From contig JBPKMA010000009.1 in assembly GCA_051293835.1 (NCBI GenBank), positions 1-64,000 on the forward strand: a stretch of DNA of 64,000 nt. Reading direction: 5' to 3'. A program made the translations under genes and the position numbers. Source of the DNA: DATLZU01 sp051293835. Its GTDB lineage: Bacteria > Nitrospirota > Nitrospiria > Nitrospirales > Nitrospiraceae. This document shows positions 56,350 through 64,000 of the stretch, piece after piece. Position 1 is the first letter of the stretch. Each line of letters opens with the position of its first letter. The notes below the pieces were generated by a model. It was given only the letters and a program-made list of their open reading frames with translations, was not told the DNA's origin and searched no databases.

Positions 56350-56430
56350 ACGTTATGACCCCTTGGACCTCCAGTGCTGAAATCGACCTCGTGAAACGGG
56401 CAACAATCTATCTAATACAAGCCGTTGACG

Positions 56431-56856
56431 ATGCTCAAGCCTCTGATCACGTTTTCCGACAGGAAAGATATCGATCCCGACCAGCTCGTCAACCTCTATC
56501 GGCAAGCTCCCTGGGCTAACGGGCGGACAGCCGACGACGTTCGCATCATGCTGGCGCACACCGATCTTGTCGTGTCGGCCTGGGACGGTCCGCGGTTGGT
56601 CGGGTTCGGCCGCGTGCTGACCGATTACGTGTATCGCGCCTCGATCTGGGATGTTATCGTGGACAAAGAGTATCAGGGGCAGGACATCGGAACCAAGATT
56701 ATGCAACGGATTTTGCACCATCCGGACCTTAAACGCGTCGAGCTGTTCTGGCTGTGCACCCGGGACAAACAGAGCTTCTATGAAAAACTGGGTTTCAGCT
56801 CCAAAGAGCAGACCGGCATGGTTTGGGCCAGAATCCGCCAAGCGAGATTGGAATAA
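56431..56856 (+). CDS. GNAT-family acetyltransferase
   Basis: This 141-aa acetyltransferase transfers acetyl from acetyl-CoA to an unknown acceptor. It shows LVGFGRVLTDYVYRASIWDV then IVDKEYQGQDIGTKIMQRIL, where Q-x-x-D-I-G-T is the CoA-pyrophosphate loop, and the last strand region YEKLGFSSKEQTGMVW. The ATG at 56431 is chosen over a TTG at 56425. Its divergent neighbour is the zinc-ribbon gene. Confidence 0.88.
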   Translation: MLKPLITFSDRKDIDPDQLVNLYRQAPWANGRTADDVRIMLAHTDLVVSAWDGPRLVGFGRVLTDYVYRASIWDVIVDKEYQGQDIGTKIMQRILHHPDLKRVELFWLCTRDKQSFYEKLGFSSKEQTGMVWARIRQARLE

Positions 56857-56916
56857 CGGCCGCATGCAGGGCTGCATGCTTGCCGTAAAGCATGCGGAGC
56901 CGAGGAGCACGATATT

Positions 56917-57561
56917 TCAGAAGAGGGCGCGGATTCCGAATAGGAAATTGAAGGACGAAGCATTCCAGTCGTCCGACCATCTTCCATCGATGGTCATGTG
57001 GCCGTCGTTCCGCTTGTAAGCCATTTCGGTGTTAAGTGCGATTTTTGACGTCACAAAGTAATCCCCACACCAGGCCAGCCGCCACGCAAACGTATTGCTC
57101 GGTGACACGCGGGTGCCGACGTCTTCGCCAAATGAATTGACATTGATGCCGAGTCCCATCGAGACGTACGGAACGATCGGCCCATATCGTGTCGGCCGGA
57201 GTTCAACCGTCGGTATGACCGAGATAGTGCCGAGATGGCCGATGGCACCCGACGGTCTTTCCGAATCCACCGCGCGTCGTTCCCACTTACGGGTCAGACC
57301 GGCCAACAACCACTTGCTCAGGCTGTACATCCCCTGCAGGTTGACGACCGAGCCCACATCGGTGGCCGTGTTGGCCCTCAGTTCTTGAGTCAGCACGGAA
57401 AACCTCGTACGGAATCCGAACATGAACGTTCCCGGCTCTGTCCCGCCATCCGTCCATTTCCACGGCCCCTGCGCTTCGGTCGCGAAGAGCGAGGTGACGC
57501 CGACGAGGGCGCAGAGGCAGAACAGCCCGCACCATCGTTTGAACCGCCCATGGGCCCCCAT
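56917..57561 (-). CDS. Outer-membrane beta-barrel protein
   Basis: This 214-aa protein has a signal peptide (CGLFCLCALVGVTSLFATEA) and a mature part of alternating amphipathic strands (RTRFSVLTQELRANTATDVG, VIPTVELRPTRYGPIVPYVS), ending with the C-terminal aromatic signature FNFLFGIRALF for Bam-dependent insertion. It resembles small OmpW/OprF-like eight-stranded barrels. The function is not determined. It is the last gene before the metal-transport operon and runs in the same direction. Confidence 0.8.
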   Translation of the reverse strand: MGAHGRFKRWCGLFCLCALVGVTSLFATEAQGPWKWTDGGTEPGTFMFGFRTRFSVLTQELRANTATDVGSVVNLQGMYSLSKWLLAGLTRKWERRAVDSERPSGAIGHLGTISVIPTVELRPTRYGPIVPYVSMGLGINVNSFGEDVGTRVSPSNTFAWRLAWCGDYFVTSKIALNTEMAYKRNDGHMTIDGRWSDDWNASSFNFLFGIRALF

Positions 57562-57668
57562 ATGCGTACGTTTCGTTCAGTGAAATCGGGAGGTCTGTGC
57601 AACGTGCACTGTAGCGGAGGGGCGCCGAGGATCAAGGCAACCTCCTCTCTCTTCCTGAGGTAGCACGG

Positions 57669-58505
57669 TCACGGTCGCGACGACGATGCCGCGTGGACAC
57701 GGCGGAACCGCTTGGGAGAGAAGAGGACAGCCAGAAAAAACACCGCCGTCGCCAACAGCACGATCGCCGGTCCAGATGGCACATCCCACAGGAACGACAG
57801 CACAACGCCGCCCACTGCGGACAGAACGCCGATCACGACCGCGTAGAGTGTCAGATGCGTCAGGCTGTGAGTGAGCTGATAGGCGGTCGATGCCGGAATG
57901 AGGATCATCGCGAACACCAGGACGGCGCCGACTGTCTTGAGCGACACGACCACCGTCAGCGCCACCAGCGTCAACAACAGAAAGAATATCCGCCTGGCTG
58001 GCACCCCCGAGGCTTCCGCCATGTCCTGGTCGAACGCGATAAAGTACAGTTCTTTCGAAAACAGGAAAATCGTTCCCAGCACCAACAGGCTTAGCCCCAA
58101 GATCACCTGCAACTCATCCGGTGTCACGGAGAGCACACTGCCGAAGAGATAGCCATAAACCTCTGGGTTATAGGCCTTCATCAGGCCTATGAACAAAATG
58201 GCCAGGGCCATCGTGGTCGTGTACAAGATCCCGATCGAGACATCCAGCTTCATCCGGCCCTTTTCTTCGATAAGGCCGGTGATCCAGACCGTAACCAGGC
58301 CGAACACGATTGCCAGCGCCAGCGGCGGCCAACCCTTCAGATAGGCCAGTGCCACGCCGGCGAAAGCGGCGTGCGCCGTCCCTGCCCCGGCGAAGGCCAA
58401 TCCGCGCAAGACGACAAACACGCCGATGGCGGAGCACAGCACTCCCACCAACGCCGCCGCCAGCAGCGAACGTTGCATGAAGTCATAGGTGAGCATCTCC
58501 AGCAT
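57669..58505 (-). CDS. znuB: Zn/Mn ABC transporter permease (ZnuB-like)
   Basis: This 278-aa integral membrane protein of the ABC-3 family has about eight hydrophobic helices and the conserved GLAFAGAGTAHAAFAGVALA motif near residues 35-55. It forms the channel for zinc or manganese import. It is the third gene of the operon, downstream of the ATPase gene by 66 bases. The metal is inferred from family and order. Confidence 0.92.
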   Translation of the reverse strand: MLEMLTYDFMQRSLLAAALVGVLCSAIGVFVVLRGLAFAGAGTAHAAFAGVALAYLKGWPPLALAIVFGLVTVWITGLIEEKGRMKLDVSIGILYTTTMALAILFIGLMKAYNPEVYGYLFGSVLSVTPDELQVILGLSLLVLGTIFLFSKELYFIAFDQDMAEASGVPARRIFFLLLTLVALTVVVSLKTVGAVLVFAMILIPASTAYQLTHSLTHLTLYAVVIGVLSAVGGVVLSFLWDVPSGPAIVLLATAVFFLAVLFSPKRFRRVHAASSSRP

Positions 58506-58571
58506 ATGACTGTGAGCGGTCAGTTCTCAGCCCTCGACTATCGGCGTTCTTTGAAGACTGACTGCTGATCG

Positions 58572-59423
58572 CTAATGATGATGGTAGTCTTCGACGATCA
58601 CCATATCGCGGTCGGTGATGACCAAGTCTTTGCCGTATACCTGGCGAAGGATATCCGGCTTCAGCACCTCCTGCGGCGAGCCGGCGGCGAACAGACGGGT
58701 TTTGAGCAGCACGAGCCGGTCCACCCGCGAGCGGATCATGTTGATGTCATGTGTAATGAGCAGAACCGTCAATCTGAGCTCCCGATGGAGCTGCTGCACC
58801 AATTCCACGACGTTGTGTTGGGTGGTAATGTCCAGCCCGGTAGTCGGCTCATCGAGCAAGAGGACCCTCGGCTGTTGAGCCAGGGCCCGCGCAATAAAGA
58901 CCCGTTGCTGCTGCCCGCCAGACAGGTGTCCCAAAGCTGTGTCGCGATGCTGTTCCATCCCTACGTGCGCAAGGGCTTCCAGAGCGATTTCCCGGTCTCG
59001 TCGGGAGGGTCGCTTAAAGAGCCCCAACGCGCCATACCGGCCCATTATCACCGCTTCCAGCACCGTGACCGGAAAGTTCCGGTCGATCATTCCCTTCTGT
59101 GGGAGATAGCCGATGCGGGCCCGATGGTGACAACGTAGTTCCTCGCAGGCGCAATCAAAAATTTGCAGACGGCCTTCCAGGGGACGCAGGAGACCCAAGA
59201 CGGCCCGGCAGAGCGTGGTTTTTCCCGATCCATTCGGGCCGATCACCCCGACGAATTCGCCCTCCGTGATGTCCAGAGAAATATCCTGGAGGGCGATCAC
59301 CCCGGGGAATCCGAATGTGGCGTGATCGAAGCGGATGATAAGGCGGTCAGTACCCACGACGTCACACGCCCCGTGCGTCAGACCATAACCGATGTCCCGG
59401 ATCCCTTGTGGGATCGGCTGCAC
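58572..59423 (-). CDS. znuC: Zn/Mn ABC transporter ATPase (ZnuC-like)
   Basis: This 283-aa ATPase has Walker A GPNGSGKTTL, signature LSGGQQQRVFIARAL and Walker B LLLDEPTTGLD. The last residues (VEDYHHH) are His-rich, a feature often seen in metal-transport ATPases. It energises import through the ZnuB-type permease. It follows the solute-binding gene by 23 bases. Confidence 0.92.
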   Translation of the reverse strand: MQPIPQGIRDIGYGLTHGACDVVGTDRLIIRFDHATFGFPGVIALQDISLDITEGEFVGVIGPNGSGKTTLCRAVLGLLRPLEGRLQIFDCACEELRCHHRARIGYLPQKGMIDRNFPVTVLEAVIMGRYGALGLFKRPSRRDREIALEALAHVGMEQHRDTALGHLSGGQQQRVFIARALAQQPRVLLLDEPTTGLDITTQHNVVELVQQLHRELRLTVLLITHDINMIRSRVDRLVLLKTRLFAAGSPQEVLKPDILRQVYGKDLVITDRDMVIVEDYHHH

Positions 59424-59446
59424 GGGGACACTCCGTGCAGCTCACG

Positions 59447-60382
59447 CTATGGCCTCTCCAGCGCGCTGGCCAATTGGAGCACATTATAACGAAGCATGTC
59501 GAGGTAGGTCTCCGTGCCCGCGATGGCACCAGGGAGAGTTGTCAAGACGACGACACGCGCCCCGGTTTCCCTGGCCAGGACCTCAGGAATCTTAGGATTC
59601 AACTGCGCCTCCGAGACGATGACCTTGATGCGCTCCTTCTTAATTTGGTCAATGAGGGTCCGGAGATGGTGGGCCGAGGGCTCGGTTCCTGGCTGATTGA
59701 GGATCGTGCCGACGATCTGAATGCTGAACCGTCTGGCAAAATACGGCCACGCCGGATGGTGGACCACGACCCGGCGGTCAGGAACGCGCCGAAGGCGTTC
59801 CAATAGTTCGGCCCGCAGCGCATCAAGCCGACGCAAATAGGTGGCCTGATTCTGCCGATACTCGGCTGCATGTTCCGGATCGACCGTGCTCAAGGCTTCG
59901 GTCATATGCCGCAGCATGATCGAGACGTTTTCCGGGTCCAGCCATACGTGGGGATTCCCGACTGGAGAGGCGTTCTGTCCAGTCTTCGCCGCTTCATCGT
60001 GTGGCTGATGATCGCGGATCAACCCGATCCCCCGCGACGTGGTCACGACCCACAGGTTCGGATTGCCCGCGTTCTTCACCAGCGACGAGACCCAGACTTC
60101 CAGCCCCAATCCTACCTCGAACAGGATCTGGGCTTTGCGAACCGCTATGAGATCGCTGGGCTTGGGGGAGTAGGTGTGTTCGTTTTCGTAGCCCGACAAC
60201 AACGACACCACGCGCACATGGGGACCGCCGACGTGTTCGGTCAGATCCTTGAGGACCGGAATCGTGACGACAACATCGATCGGCGCCGCGGCAAATGCGG
60301 CCGGGGGCGTTAACGCACTGGAACAAGAGGCCCCGAACACCGCGATCGTCCATGCCGCAAGCGGAACAGGCCGGAAAAACAT
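59447..60382 (-). CDS. znuA: Zn/Mn ABC transporter substrate-binding protein (ZnuA-like)
   Basis: This 311-aa cluster A-I solute-binding protein, counted from the ATG at 60382, has a signal segment (LAAWTIAVFGASCSSALTPP) with a possible lipobox (GASC). Likely metal ligands are H69 in NEHTYSP, H145 in NPHVWLDP, H208 in VVHHPAWPYF and E258 in VSEAQLNP. Zinc proteins of this family usually carry a long His-rich loop; here the loop between H69 and H145 is short (IRDHQPHDE), so manganese is also possible. Confidence 0.9.
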   Translation of the reverse strand: MFFRPVPLAAWTIAVFGASCSSALTPPAAFAAAPIDVVVTIPVLKDLTEHVGGPHVRVVSLLSGYENEHTYSPKPSDLIAVRKAQILFEVGLGLEVWVSSLVKNAGNPNLWVVTTSRGIGLIRDHQPHDEAAKTGQNASPVGNPHVWLDPENVSIMLRHMTEALSTVDPEHAAEYRQNQATYLRRLDALRAELLERLRRVPDRRVVVHHPAWPYFARRFSIQIVGTILNQPGTEPSAHHLRTLIDQIKKERIKVIVSEAQLNPKIPEVLARETGARVVVLTTLPGAIAGTETYLDMLRYNVLQLASALERP

Positions 60383-60608
60383 GGGCGGGACCGTAGCACC
60401 GGGGGCTGCGAAAGTCAACGCGATCTGGAAGACGAGCGATCTCTCGCTTGACCGGCGGGGCGACTTCGATTAGCGTAGCACACGTGTTTGCTCGAATGGC
60501 CAACCGTCTTTCGCCAATTGTTACCCAAAGGCAAGATCCTGGACGATCACTCCTCCCATGCTCTAGTCCGGATGGTGAGCGATTGATGAGGCGTGCAGCC
60601 AAGGCTCG

Positions 60609-61811
60609 ATGATGAACGTCATCGGCTTGATGTCCGGCACATCCGGCGACGGAGTGGACGCCGCGCTGGTCAGCATTTATGGCCGAGGTCACGCCCTGCG
60701 CGTGAAGCCGCTCGCCTTTCGACCGCATCCCTATCCGCCGTCGCTGCGGCGTCGGATCGTGGAGGCGTCGACGTCCGGCACTGTCGCGGAGATCTGCCAC
60801 CTGAATGCTCTGCTGGGCGAGCTATTCGCCGAGGCGGCGCTCGGTGTCATCCGGCAAGCCGGCCTCCGACCGGGCGACGTTCACTTGATCGGATCCCATG
60901 GCCAGACCGTTCACCATCTGCCAACAGGGGTCTGGGAACACGGGATTGGCGAGGTGCGATCCACGTTGCAAATCGCGGCCCCGGCCGTCATCGCGGAACG
61001 GACCGGCGTGACGACCGTCGCTGATTTCCGGTCGCGCGATCTGGCTGCCGGCGGCGAAGGTGCTCCCCTGACGCCCTACGCCCACTATGTGCTGCTTCGA
61101 CATGCGCGCCGGTCCCGACTGATCGTTAATCTCGGCGGGATCAGCAACATCACGTACCTCCCGCGGGGAGGGCCTCTGGATGCGGTCCGTGCGTTCGACA
61201 CCGGTCCGGGCAATATGGTGTTGGACGGCCTTGTGCAGCGGCTGACCAAGGGGCGATCGATGATGGACTATGGCGGGAGGCTTGCGGCCAAAGGCCGCGT
61301 CGACCGGCGGCTGTTGAACGAACTGCTGGCCCATCCTTTTCTCCAACGACGGCCGCCCAAGTCGACCGGTCGCGAAGAGTTCGGCGAGCCGGTCGTGGCC
61401 AGGCTCCTGACCGTGCAGCGGGCGCGGCAACTCTCGCCTGCCGACTTGCTCGCCACCTGCGCGATGTGGACCGCGCAAGCCGTCAGCGACGCGCGGCGAT
61501 GGCTGCGCGGGGCAGTGGATGAGGTCGTCGTTGGCGGCGGAGGCGTGCGCAATCGAACGCTGATGGCGTATTTGACGTCGGTGTTCGATCCGATTCCGGT
61601 GAAGACGTTTCACGATCTGGGCTGGGATAGCAGGGCGTTCGAGGCGGTCGCCTTTGCCCTTTTGGCCTATCAGACGATGGCTGGCGAGTGCGCCAACCTT
61701 CCGGCTGTCACTGGCGCGACCCATCCGGTGCTGCTCGGCACGATCGTTCCAGCCAACCCACACTGGATGATCGACGTGTGTCGACGCTGGAGCAAATTTC
61801 GGCGACGATGA
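60609..61811 (+). CDS. anmK: Anhydro-N-acetylmuramic acid kinase
   Basis: This 400-aa kinase converts anhydro-MurNAc to MurNAc-6-phosphate in peptidoglycan recycling. It has the N-terminal GLMSGTSGDGVDAALVSI, GSHGQTVHHLP, VADFRSRDLAAGGEGAPL, the ATP-binding NLGGISNITYLPR and DTGPGNMVLDGL, and VVGGGGVRNRTLM. The start is ATG 60609 (or 60612). It overlaps the next gene by four bases (ATGA). Confidence 0.96.
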   Translation: MMNVIGLMSGTSGDGVDAALVSIYGRGHALRVKPLAFRPHPYPPSLRRRIVEASTSGTVAEICHLNALLGELFAEAALGVIRQAGLRPGDVHLIGSHGQTVHHLPTGVWEHGIGEVRSTLQIAAPAVIAERTGVTTVADFRSRDLAAGGEGAPLTPYAHYVLLRHARRSRLIVNLGGISNITYLPRGGPLDAVRAFDTGPGNMVLDGLVQRLTKGRSMMDYGGRLAAKGRVDRRLLNELLAHPFLQRRPPKSTGREEFGEPVVARLLTVQRARQLSPADLLATCAMWTAQAVSDARRWLRGAVDEVVVGGGGVRNRTLMAYLTSVFDPIPVKTFHDLGWDSRAFEAVAFALLAYQTMAGECANLPAVTGATHPVLLGTIVPANPHWMIDVCRRWSKFRRR

Positions 61812-62335
61812 TCCCGCGTGTGGAGGCTATTCTCATCGGTGTTGGTGCTGTGATCGCGCTCGCTTTGGTCTGGCGCATCTGGGTTGTCCGTCGGACCAGC
61901 CGTGTCCAGGTCGCCGCGTTCACCATTCCGCCGGGCGTGTCGTTCACGGCGCAGCCGCTTCTCACCGAGGCGGAAGCATTCCTGTACAACCTGATTCGCC
62001 TGGCGGTCCAGGATCGGTTTCTGGTCTTCGCTCAAGTGCCGCTGTGGTCTTTGGTCGAGATCGCGAGCGAGGATCGAACAACCCGCTCGGCGATATTGGG
62101 CAAGCTCGCGCTTAAGCGGCTGGATTTTGTGTTGGTTCACCCGGGGACGCGGAAGGCGGTAAAAGTTGTCAGGCTTGCTGAGCCGTTGTCGTCGCCGCAG
62201 CAGCGGGACCGGGATCGGTTGGTGGAGCAGGTGCTGCAAGCCGCCGGCATCGCGTTCATCCGGCTCAAAACACCGGGAGCCTATACTGTGCCTGCCTTGT
62301 CGAATCTGCTGGGGCTGGACTCGCCTGAAAGCTGA
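61808..62335 (+). CDS. DUF2726 membrane-anchored protein
   Basis: This 175-aa protein has one N-terminal membrane helix (AILIGVGAVIALALVWRIWV) and a cytosolic DUF2726 domain: LLTEAEAFLYNLIRLAVQDR, VFAQVPLWSLVEIASED, RLDFVLVHPGTRKAVKVV and QAAGIAFIRLKTPGAY. The fold is a restriction-endonuclease-like domain, but whether it is a nuclease is unknown. The ATG overlaps the anmK stop (ATGA), so the two are probably co-translated. Confidence 0.85.
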   Translation: MIPRVEAILIGVGAVIALALVWRIWVVRRTSRVQVAAFTIPPGVSFTAQPLLTEAEAFLYNLIRLAVQDRFLVFAQVPLWSLVEIASEDRTTRSAILGKLALKRLDFVLVHPGTRKAVKVVRLAEPLSSPQQRDRDRLVEQVLQAAGIAFIRLKTPGAYTVPALSNLLGLDSPES

Positions 62336-62363
62336 AGCGGACGGCGGGCTACGGCCTAGGGGA

Positions 62364-62864
62364 TCATTCCCGCACAACATCGTCCTTGGCCGCAAGTGTC
62401 TTGAGGGCTTTGCGTGCCAGTTCCGCTTCAGCGCTATCGGGGTAGTCGTTCACCACGCGCTCGTACATCATTCTCGCTTTCTCGTGGTCACCAAGCTTGG
62501 CATAGGCCTGGCCGATTCGCCAGGTAGCCGACGCCAGCTTCGAACTCAGCGGGTAGTACGAGATCACGTGATAAAAAGACGCGAGGGCCTCCTTATATCG
62601 ACCCAGCTGAAATTGACACTCGCCGATCCAAAAGTAGGCATTGGCTGCCAAAGCCGATTGCCCGTGCAGTTCCAGAAACAACTGGAATCCCGCCAGCGCT
62701 GCTTTATAGTCTTTGCGGCGGAATTCTTCCATCACGCGATCATAGAGGCGACCAGACGCATCCTGCGTTTGTGCCAGGGCGGCCTGTAGCAGGTGATCGA
62801 TCGGCGTTCCCACCGCCAATACTGCCATCAGCATTATCCATCGGACCAATGTTCTCGTCACCAT
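62364..62864 (-). CDS. TPR protein, CpoB/YbgF-like
   Basis: This 166-aa periplasmic protein, counted from the ATG at 62864, has a signal-like segment (LVRWIMLMAVLAVGTPIDHL) and three tandem tetratricopeptide units: YKAALAGFQLFLELHGQSAL, YKEALASFYHVISYYPLSSK and HEKARMMYERVVNDYPDSAE. These match the C-terminal domain of CpoB, which links peptidoglycan synthesis to Tol-Pal constriction. The N-terminal trimerisation coil of CpoB and tol/pal genes are absent, so the assignment is to the fold. Confidence 0.82.
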   Translation of the reverse strand: MVTRTLVRWIMLMAVLAVGTPIDHLLQAALAQTQDASGRLYDRVMEEFRRKDYKAALAGFQLFLELHGQSALAANAYFWIGECQFQLGRYKEALASFYHVISYYPLSSKLASATWRIGQAYAKLGDHEKARMMYERVVNDYPDSAEAELARKALKTLAAKDDVVRE

Positions 62865-62882
62865 GACGGTTGTCCCGCCCAA

Positions 62883-63324
62883 TGGTTGACCGCCCCATTG
62901 GACACCGTTTCACAGAAGCAAGCCGTGTGCCTATCGGGGTTGACTGACATCTGGCGTCGCCGATGCCAAGCTGGCCCAAGACAGGGTACAAAGTGGCGGC
63001 AGCCATTGGTATGGAAGGCCACAGAATACAAGGATCCGGCCGTTTCTGATGCCGTGCGACAGAATTGTACGGCTGTGTCCCCTGGATCCATCGGTGACTC
63101 ACGCCGGCGTGCACCCGCGCTTGCCCTCATCAGAAGTGGACGAAATCGTGTCTGCTCATCTCATCCAGTCAGCGCGTCGAGCTGGCGGGGAAGAGGCTTT
63201 GGGGATCTTTGAGCAGGATGAAGCCTGGGAGCCGACGCAGCCAAACTGCCAGGAGCACGGGCAGCCTTCATCGGGCGCGGAGGGGCTTGTGCTGCACGAA
63301 CCTCCTCCGAATTCCGCCGGCGGC
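62883..63324. other. Region with no confident gene before the beta-helix remnant
   Basis: Overlapping ORFs occur. One plus-strand frame (from 63049) contains VHPRLPSSEVDEIVSAHLIQ, reminiscent of the end of thioredoxin-like [2Fe-2S] proteins (a VDEIV..HL tail), but the cysteine motifs are not visible. It could be a remnant or part of the following damaged gene. Confidence 0.3.
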
Positions 63325-64000
63325 AGAACGCTCATCGTTGATGCAGGGGGATCCCCGCGCTTATAAAAAGAGACCCAGTGAGGCTCTCAAGGCGGCCGCA
63401 CCAAGGATCAAGTCTTCGCCCGTCCAGGCATCTTATTGAATGAAGACAAGCTCGTCGTTGCCGCCGCCCCGTATGGCTGATCGGCGAAGGGCGCGACCTC
63501 ATCTTCAGCCGGCATGGGAGACTGCTGTATCTTCAGCGCGTCCGATGGGGGGCGGATCAGCCGAATCACGCGTTATGTCGGCAGTGATCAGTATGCGGTG
63601 ATGAACACTCTCGACTCGTCTTGCACGATCACCCACTGCCGCGCGATGGAGGGTGTCATTTCAGGCGTGGTCATCTGCGGCCACAACTGCCGGCCGGCCT
63701 TTCTCGACAAGAAGTCTACCGGAACCGCGGATCCGGAGTGTTCGTGTTCGCCGGAGCCTGCCCTCGCGTGGCGGACAATCGGTGCTTCGAAAATCATCGT
63801 TTCGGCCTAGCGGTGGGGGATCCAGGTACCTATCCCGACTTCGTCCGCAACCTCTGCCGGGATAACCTGCTGAGCGGCGCGCTGTTGTTCCATCATGCTG
63901 CGGCCCCCATTCTGGACAATACCTGTTGGGACAATCAGCATTGGGGATTGGTAATGCGCCGGAATGCCGGCCGATCCAGGCTGGTGCTCATCTGTTCGCT
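63325..64000 (+). pseudogene. Right-handed parallel beta-helix (NosD-like) protein, frameshifted, runs off right edge
   Basis: Plus-strand segments in several frames assemble into a typical beta-helix protein. RTLIVDAGG is followed by PSEALKAAAP, PGILLNEDKLVVAAAPYG, LIGEGRDLIFSRHGRLLYLQ, and after further shifts VISGVVICGHNCRPAFLD. One base is missing near 63709, after which VYRNRGSGVFVFAGACPRVA, DNRCFENHRFGLAV and DNTCWDNQHWGLVMRRNAG continue open to the window end. The repeats with N-x-(C/W)-x-(D/E)-N turns are PbH1 coils, found in surface or polysaccharide-acting proteins. At least three frameshifts are needed. The C-terminal part may be intact beyond the edge. Confidence 0.75.

Noticed and set aside
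62562..62571. Palindrome ATCACGTGAT as another parS
   Set aside because: It lacks the flanking GTTCC/GGAAC arms of the two real sites, and E-box-like CACGTG cores occur by chance.

Overview
The window most likely comes from a Nitrospira-type (Nitrospirota) nitrite oxidiser or a close relative. It is GC-rich. At the left edge is the start of a Tat-exported molybdopterin oxidoreductase whose first ~50 residues fit, from memory, the nitrite oxidoreductase alpha subunit NxrA. The rpmH-rnpA-yidD-yidC-mnmE-mnmG-rsmG-parA-parB cluster shows a chromosomal locus of the kind that often lies near the origin. No dnaA and no DnaA-box cluster is visible. The taxonomy is inferred from remembered protein sequences, not from a search.

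Layout. 1-974: truncated nxrA-like gene, a long AT-rich leader and tRNA-Gly(GCC). 1181-5516: moxR / DUF58 / TgpA-type transglutaminase operon (minus). 5599-9064: an unrecognised 467-aa protein, a ChaN-like protein, a double-CDGSH protein and a DNA glycosylase gene broken by a 7-bp tandem duplication. 10079-14557: a 61-aa membrane protein with a strong terminator, then a lipoprotein esterase divergent from a YbbA/YbbP-type ABC exporter. 14596-23637: an accessory zone with a decayed PilZ gene, a decayed type I restriction locus (hsdM and hsdR remnants), an intact divergent pair (WYL regulator and 712-aa double-AAA ATPase) with an overlapping LuxR-type regulator, and an internally deleted glyoxalase-fold gene. 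23656-30828: pgi-pgl-glk-rpiA plus an M1 aminopeptidase in one tightly packed minus-strand operon. 30915-34399: two L,D-transpeptidases with small secreted or lipid-anchored envelope proteins.

34716-50978 is the conserved core: rpmH promoter, ribosomal protein L34, RNase P protein, YidD, YidC, the tRNA U34-modification enzymes MnmE, MnmG and MnmA, RsmG, ParA/ParB, two bactofilins and the F1 part of ATP synthase (atpHAGDC, no F0 genes here). Two perfect 16-bp parS palindromes lie inside the two ends of rsmG, so the protein carries the same FHVEQ peptide at both termini. 51151-64000: acyl-CoA dehydrogenase, Hsp20 followed by a decayed J-domain gene, RluD, a 59-aa zinc-ribbon gene on the minus strand, a GNAT acetyltransferase, an outer-membrane barrel protein, a Zn/Mn ABC importer (znuA-znuC-znuB), AnmK, a DUF2726 protein, a TPR protein and a frameshifted beta-helix gene running off the right edge.

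At least seven loci are frameshifted or internally deleted, while every housekeeping gene is intact. This pattern argues for real gene decay in accessory DNA rather than uniformly poor sequence, although only raw reads could settle it.
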